NCBI GenBank assembly: GCA_003342815.1
Contig: PTEX01000301.1
Location: 130,268 to 194,267, forward strand
Direction of reading: 5' to 3'
DNA from: Eudromia elegans
Taxonomy: Eukaryota > Chordata > Aves > Tinamiformes > Tinamidae
Length of the DNA stretch: 64,000 nt
Part shown: in pieces, positions 58,011 through 64,000 of the stretch
How the letters are laid out: every line of letters starts with the position of its first letter
How positions within the stretch are numbered: the stretch's first letter is position 1
Translations under genes and position numbers: made by a program
Notes under the pieces: model-generated
The model's database searches: none
What the model saw: only the letters and a program-made list of their open reading frames with translations
Told to the model about the DNA's origin: nothing

Positions 58011-59157
58011 TCGCCGCCGAGGTGTTTTCCCAGTTTTCATGCGGATGCCGCTGGGTTTGGAGCCTCCCGGCTTGTCCCATGCAGCCGTGGGAAGGCACGG
58101 ATTTCCAAAAGAGGGGGAATTTGCATCTTTTCAGTGGCTTGCAGGGCCAAACCAAACCCTCCAAACCACTTTCAGGAAACCTTCAACGAGAGGAGAAGCG
58201 ATTATAGATCAACAGGGAAGAGACACGGCTTCATTAGGGACATGCAGGTGTCCGATTTGAGCCCAGAGGTGGAGACCACAGAGCGCTCCGTGCTCCTGGA
58301 GGGGCTGCGGGCAGCTGAGCAAACACGCGCTCTTCATCGCATCAGATCATGGGGCTAAAGTAAACCATGAGGTCATGCCAGCATCACCGTGTCACCCCGT
58401 GGTTAATTAAGAGCGCCGCGAGGTTGTTTTGCAGCCCCCAGCCCCAGCTTGCGTACAGGTGTGTTGTTATTAAGCAGCTGGTATAACAAGGCGATGCCAG
58501 CGCCGAGTATGAAACAACTCCGGACCTGTCCAAAACTAACACAGCCGGGCCTTGAAATGTGGTCCAGGGGGTGCAGTTTCTCCCTCTTGGAGATGCAAAC
58601 AAATCGTAAAGGGGAAAAGGCTGGAATCGGGTCTGCAGACGCGGAGGAACCTCTGCATGGCATCCCGGGGGGAAAAGGAGTTAATAGGTAGCCAAGGCGG
58701 AGGTTTAAAAATAGGCCTTGCTGCATAGCTCTTGGGTGATGTCTCTGTCGCTTTGGGCAGGGTTTTGCTGCTGCAAATCCCAGTGTGAGCCCGGCAGGTT
58801 TTTAATGTTGGGTGTTTACCTCTCTTTTATGGTAGGGTGGTGAAGAAGCAGGGAAAGGGGCTTTGGAAAAACTGACTTTGGAAGCATGGAGATGCAGGTA
58901 ATGGGCTGAGTTATGTCCTCGGTCGTGCTGGCACGATCTCAGCAGAGCTAACAAGGTGGTCTTGAAATGGGGAAAATAATTCATGGAGGTATCCCGAGAA
59001 AGCCGTGTGGATCCCAAGAATTTCTCCTTCCCATAATACGTGAGCAGGGAGATGCTGGCCAAGGGCTAGTAATGCTTCTAGAGCAGGACACAGCTCACAT
59101 AGGCAGGATGCATGGGATTTCTGTGTGTTCTGTGTGCACTGGTAAGTCTTAAACTTC

Positions 59158-59181
59158 ATTTTTTTTAAATATATATATATA
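59158..59181 (+). repeat. T-run and (AT)n
   Basis: A T-run, AAAT, then an (AT) array. It borders the motif-dense segment at 59,180-59,300. Confidence 0.7.
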
Positions 59182-59300
59182 CAAAGCTGACAAAACCTCA
59201 CGTCCGTCACTTCTAAGGAAGCTTTTCTTTATCTTTTTAAAGATATATTTACTAAAGAATCGCCGTAAACTTTTTATGGTGTCTTTATTTACTTAGAGCA
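59180..59300. promoter_or_regulatory. AT-rich motif patch with inverted repeat
   Basis: TATCTTT-TT-AAAGATA (59230-59245) is a perfect 7-bp inverted repeat. It is followed by ATATTTACTAAAG, CGTAAACTTTTTATGG and CTTTATTTACTTAG. FOX- and GATA-like cores. Confidence 0.27.
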
Positions 59301-60284
59301 CATCTCTTTCTCTGAGAGCCTGCTAGAAGACGCGCTGGGGAGATGCAGGATTAGATAGGAAACTGGACTAGCCCCTTAGGATTTCAGCAATGCGGTTTTG
59401 GTTTAATATAGACGGTTTCGTTCGATATGTTCTTCGAAAAAATGCAGCCTTGCATAGCTGAGGTCTCGTTTTCCCACTCCGCTTTCTCCACAGTCCCTTT
59501 GCCTCGGCTTTTTCCCACTGCCACGATCCATAAATACGGAGCAGGTGCTCTCCAGGTTCAGCGTCCGACGCTGGCCCGGCGGCTCCGATGCCGAGAGCTG
59601 CTCCCTCCCGCAGGGAGACTCGGTTGCACATGGAGCCCCCTCCAGCTGTGGGAAGAGCTGGATTTCAGCTCCCCCTTCTCCAAGGCCTCTGATATCCCTT
59701 TCCCAAAGCGGCTGTGTTGGACACGGCTCTCGCTTTGCTGCTGGGAGCTTTGCTGACCAGACCACAGGGCTGATCAAACTTCATTTTCCCTCTCCTCCTC
59801 CATTGGAAAACAGGCATGAGAACACAGTGCTGTTTCCCTGCTTCCCTCCTCCTTCTCCCAGCACAGCTGAACTGGAGATTTGCCCTTTAAATCGAACCCT
59901 TCCTTATGTCTTTTCAGCAGAAGACATTTATTTTAAGGAGAGGCTCTTTGCCAGCTATATTGCGACTAACACCAAGCCACCATCCTCCCAAGAGCATGTA
60001 TTTAATGTGCCTCTTCCTAACCCAAAGCAACCCAAAGACGGGTTATAGGAGCATGAGTTGACCTGGGCATCCAACCTCCAGCCACTTTGGCCAAGTCACT
60101 GCTGTGCTTGACAGCAAGGACGGTGCTGGGCTGGGATGAGATCCAGCTGTTCTCCATGCCAAGACATCATCCCGGGAGGCTGGATGCCTCGGGCGAGTGA
60201 GGAGGCTCTCCCGTGGCTGATATGATTTATGGAGGTACCAACAGCCCTCCATAGCGTTGCCGCTGCGTAGCACAGTTGAGTGTC

Positions 60285-60420
60285 GTTTATTTTGATCTGT
60301 GTTATATGAGGTTCTTTGTTTTCATCTCCCGCCTCGGCCAGCGGGGAAGGGTATTTCATAATTCAGAGCTGTGATGTCACCTGTCTGCAATGAAATTATG
60401 AGGCGCAACGCGGCCAAAGG
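60285..60420. promoter_or_regulatory. CRE-like site flanked by inverted TCATAATT arms
   Basis: TCATAATT (60356-60363) and AATTATGA (60394-60401) flank a 30-nt segment containing TGATGTCA (60372-60379), one base from a full CRE. TTATTTTGATCTG lies upstream and CpG-rich GCGCAACGCGGCC downstream. Confidence 0.33.
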
Positions 60421-60849
60421 GCCTTGGAAAAGCAGGAAGAGACCAGGCCGAGATGGGAGGTTTGTGAGCTGGCTTCTCCCCTGGCAGCAAGAACTCGGCT
60501 GCCAAAAACTGTCGCGGCAGATGAGGAGAGGGGAAGGGATCAGGGAGCACAAACCATCCCACAAAACGGCTTTTCGGTTGTGCTCGTCAATGGGTGCAAT
60601 GTGGAATGCAAGTTTTTGACTTTCCTTAGGATTCGAAGACCCTAATTCCTTCAGAATTTGGAGTTGGAAGGGTCTGGCCAGGTGCTAATAATTCTCCAAG
60701 TTGTAGGCGGTTCAGAATATAGTTTGGTTTGGGATTCTCTGTACATCCAGCCCAAAAATTCAGGTCTCGGCATTACAGAATCAATACTAGATCTGTGGTT
60801 GTTTTTGGATGCGTTGATTTCGTTGACTAATCGCCTTCTTATCAACGAG

Positions 60850-63800
60850 TAGGATGGGATGAGTTAACCACACATGCTGAAACTGCAGTATCATTTTGGA
60901 GAGCTCATGCTGAAAAATCTTCTCCAGAAGAAAATCTCTTCTGCTTCTGCTCTTTGGCTTCCTCAACAGGATTCTTCCAGGACTACAAGTGTCACCTGTG
61001 TTTTCCAGCTCCTTGGGTACTTTCCAGAGAGCCCCTCCACCTTCACGCTACTCAGACCTGCTTTCCTTCCCGCTCATCATTCCCCAAATAGGTTGCACCA
61101 GGCAGACAAGCAGCCTCCAGCCTTTCGGACTTAGCGTGTTGCCCTGGAGGAACGTGCGTTCTCCTCGACCCCAAGATAAATGACTTGTGATTTAAACGGC
61201 GTTTGTGCTGCAAACACCAAGCCTCTCGTTTCGGGACGAGCTTGGCGTGCCTCCTGCTCTCCCGCTCGCGCCGGGGTGGGACTCGGTTCCTTGCTCCGTC
61301 GGTTCAGGGTCTGGTCTTCCTAGGTTGGATTTATTGTTGGTGACTGGCCTTTGCTGTTGACTGGATGATTTCTGCTCTGATCTTGCAGGATAACGCTCCT
61401 CTAGTCTGGTCTCAGAGGGAACTTGCATTCCTTTCTTATCTCCCACCAGCATGAGTTATACTCTCAAAAATTAGCCCTTATTTATTAGGGCAGCCCAGCC
61501 AAAAGCCATCTCTGTGTTTTCAGTTGCATTTGTGAAAATTGCACCTCCCATTTCTGGCTTCCCCGGAGAGTTTCACTAGGAATAACCTCACCTTCCTGGG
61601 AATCAGATGTTGCTCCAAGGCTGCTGACCTCTACGAGGGCTTGGAGACAGTTTCCCAAAGAAACACTGAGCACACTTGATTCAGCTCATCTGTTTTCACT
61701 TAACGTAGCCCTATACGAGCCCTTGGAGAGCTGTGGAATAAACACAAGGGCCCTTGTTTCTCCTTTAAGGCCCCAAGAGAGGCATGGAAACCGGGATCCC
61801 AGTTATTCCGCTCCTCTTCTTCGGATGGAGAAAAATCTGGAGAAATTCATAACCTGCTCCCATTTGCAGATCTCCTTAAGGGAAGGCACGTGGAGCCTGA
61901 CCACAGTGAAGTTGGTCTCGTCCCCAAGAGGACGTGGGACAATAATAAAACTAATGGGAGACCCAGCTGCACAAGGATAATCTTGGCTTTGGCTTAAAGG
62001 ACAACAAAAGGGCACCGAGGAGGTTCAGATAGATCCTACTATCCAATAGCCTGGGAAGGATGGACTATTGGCAACTCCAAAAACTGCCAGAGACCACGAA
62101 ATTGGCTTAATCCAGAGAGGAGAAATCCATCGGTACCTCTGCCCTTGGTTCAGAAGGGAAGTAATTGCAAAGGGGGAGAAAAAACCAACCACAGTACTGC
62201 CAACAACTGTAAAACACAGATTATTTGACCCGCACTTCACAGACGAGACGTTTTTGACTCCAGTGCAAAGAAATACAGGCAAGACGTCAAGTTACAAGCC
62301 AGGAATGTCATGTAAGCAGGAATGGCCCTTTATTGACATAGGAAGTGGGATGGTTTTGATAAAGCGAGAGCCCACACAACTGATTTTCTGTGCACGTATA
62401 ATTCAAAAGACAACCCTTGGAGGATTTGCTTGAGGAATGTGGGTATTTTTTCACCATGTCCCTTTTGCCTGCCACCCTTTTAAATGGGTGAGGAGTTTGA
62501 TGGCAGGAGGAGACGCTTTGGCTAGGGATGATGCCCGTGCCCCTCTATTTTCCCCTTTTGCCCCATCCCTTTCCCTCTCCTTTGTGTTTGGTAGTTTCCA
62601 GAGGTTTCTTCCATCTCCAAACCATATCCCGCCAGGCTGCTGATGCTCTGCACCATATGAGGGAAGATTAACCTGGCATCCCATGTCCGTAGGTTTATCC
62701 TGGACGCAGTAGACCCGTTTTTGTGATGTGGTCACTGCTGCCAGGTTCCTTCACCCCTTTTGAAACCAAATGGGTCGTGAAGACCTAAATTGATTTCTTT
62801 TTTATCCTTGGAAAAGTAAAGTATCATTAAACATGATTGATCTCTTGCTGTTTCTAGTCCCACAGTAATTTCTGGAGTGTTATGGCTGGATTTGTAGGTT
62901 GAATCCCAGAATTTCCTGCAGCTGATGGCCAGACCCGCTTCGCTCTAGCATTGCTTGTGCTCAGTGTCTTTGATTTGCTTCTTTTGTGGTTGCTTTTGGG
63001 CAGGAAGACACTGAAGTATGGGGAGGATGGGGGGAAAAGGGTAAACAGGTCTGTACTACTTTGTACTTTCTCGTTGTTTGGATGTGTGACATTAGAAAGA
63101 AGTAAACTTTAGGAGTACCTTTATCTTGAAGTTTACAAATACAAATAAAAGCCCTACATGAAAGCTTAGTGTGTGATGAAAGACTCAAGTATACACAAGG
63201 AAAGTGTTTATTTGAATGGCCTCTCGGTTCCTCTCTCGGTATTTTGTGCTGGCTGTTTCATTGTAGGAGGTCCAAGAAGTTAATTCACCAAAAAGCGCAG
63301 TTTTGGAAACAGCGAGGCAGCGACTATTTGTGGATCTGGTTTTTGGTTTCTTTCTTCATCTTTTTGGAGAGCTTATTTTGGCTTGAGCTAAACCAGGCTT
63401 TCCCCAAGATCTTCACTTAACCCAGCTCTGATGCGCAGCCATAATCCAGGCCAAACTCAGTGATTTTTTCCTAAGACTTTCTTTCCGGAGCTGTTTTCCT
63501 CCTCGCGGAGCAGGGTCTGCACCATGGGCAGGTTTCCTTGCAATCCTGTGGCTTTTGCAGCCTCTCCTCACATCTCCTGCATCTCTTTGGGTTGCTCTGG
63601 GCCACCTCCAGCATGGTTTGCTTCTCCCGTCGATCCCATGGACCCGTTTTCCAAGGAGAAGACCGAGGCGTGCTGGAAACACCAAGGCACCTGCAAAGGA
63701 AAGCGCCTGGGGCTACAGACACGAGAGATTAAAGAGGGACAAGTGCCAAGCTGGTTGTGTCACTTGTGCAAGGGCCAGGAGCAGGGCTTAGCAGCCCAAG

Positions 63801-64000
63801 TCTTTCCATAGCCGGTGAGTCACTCGCTGACATGTTTTGGCTGCCCTCCTGGCCTGGAAGGGCTGCTCCTCATCCAAAGGGGACGGGCCAGGGACATTGC
63901 AGAGGGGCTCGAGCTGGGCCTACCCTCCTGCTACAGCCTGGTTTCATTTTGGGTCGAATCGAGGGGAAAAGAGCAAAACTCAGTTACTTGTTCCCTGCGA
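60850..64000. other. Intergenic, nothing recognised
   Basis: No gene, RNA or repeat I can support. Open frames of 80-120 codons on both strands carry no family signature. Confidence 0.5.

Noticed and set aside
60640-60790. GGAGTTGGAAGGGTCTGG resembling a CR1 fragment
   Set aside because: Short partial similarity with no supporting flanking sequence or tail.
63940-63970. GGGTCGAATC as a tRNA T-arm
   Set aside because: No matching A-box, acceptor stem or anticodon arm nearby; no tRNA could be folded by eye anywhere in the window.
1-64000. CRISPR arrays, phage or plasmid modules, endogenous retroviral genes
   Set aside because: No regularly spaced direct repeats, no LTR pair and no gag/pol-like frames were seen; the window is ordinary vertebrate nuclear DNA.

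Overview
This 64 kb window is vertebrate nuclear DNA. It holds one spliced protein-coding gene with canonical GT/AG introns, a CpG-rich first exon, old degraded SINE-like fragments and long non-coding flanks. The gene is SNX19 (sorting nexin 19) on the + strand. It is compact (about 9-10 kb), very GC-rich at third codon positions, and has several introns of 75-800 nt. I saw no primate or rodent repeats, and the few recognisable repeats are MIR-like or old amniote-type fragments. This suggests a sauropsid (bird, crocodilian or turtle), but the exact group cannot be fixed from the sequence alone.

Layout. 1-22,500: upstream non-coding DNA with no supportable gene. It alternates CpG-containing GC-rich stretches with short AT-rich islands full of homeodomain-, POU-, FOX-, SOX- and TCF-like motifs, as in conserved regulatory deserts. 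22,500-24,850: the SNX19 CpG island, promoter and exon 1, interrupted by a 710-nt run of N (23,322-24,031) that removes the start codon, the N-terminal membrane segment and most of the PXA domain. 24,032-33,274: eleven coding exons, 698 residues visible, covering the PXA tail, an acidic linker, the complete PX domain and the complete C-terminal nexin domain. 33,275 to about 34,650: 3' UTR with a probable ATTAAA poly(A) signal. 34,650-64,000: non-coding DNA with an isolated CpG-rich/palindrome-rich block at 36.1-37.5 kb, MIR-like fragments and several motif-dense islands.

SNX19 is an ER-anchored PX-domain protein that binds PI3P on endolysosomes. All its splice junctions could be placed to the base and the frame is intact across them. 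In human the gene lies between the NTM/OPCML and ADAMTS15/ADAMTS8 intervals, so large empty flanks are expected.

Most interesting observations: introns 3 and 4 of SNX19 are both multiples of three and stop-free, so retaining them would keep the frame; a CpG island with a 23-nt near-perfect palindrome lies 3 kb downstream of SNX19; three splice-bounded open segments downstream share the same phase; a perfect 12-bp hairpin sits at 12,659; and several motif-dense islands look like enhancers. No operon, CRISPR array, mobile system or other new molecular machine is visible.
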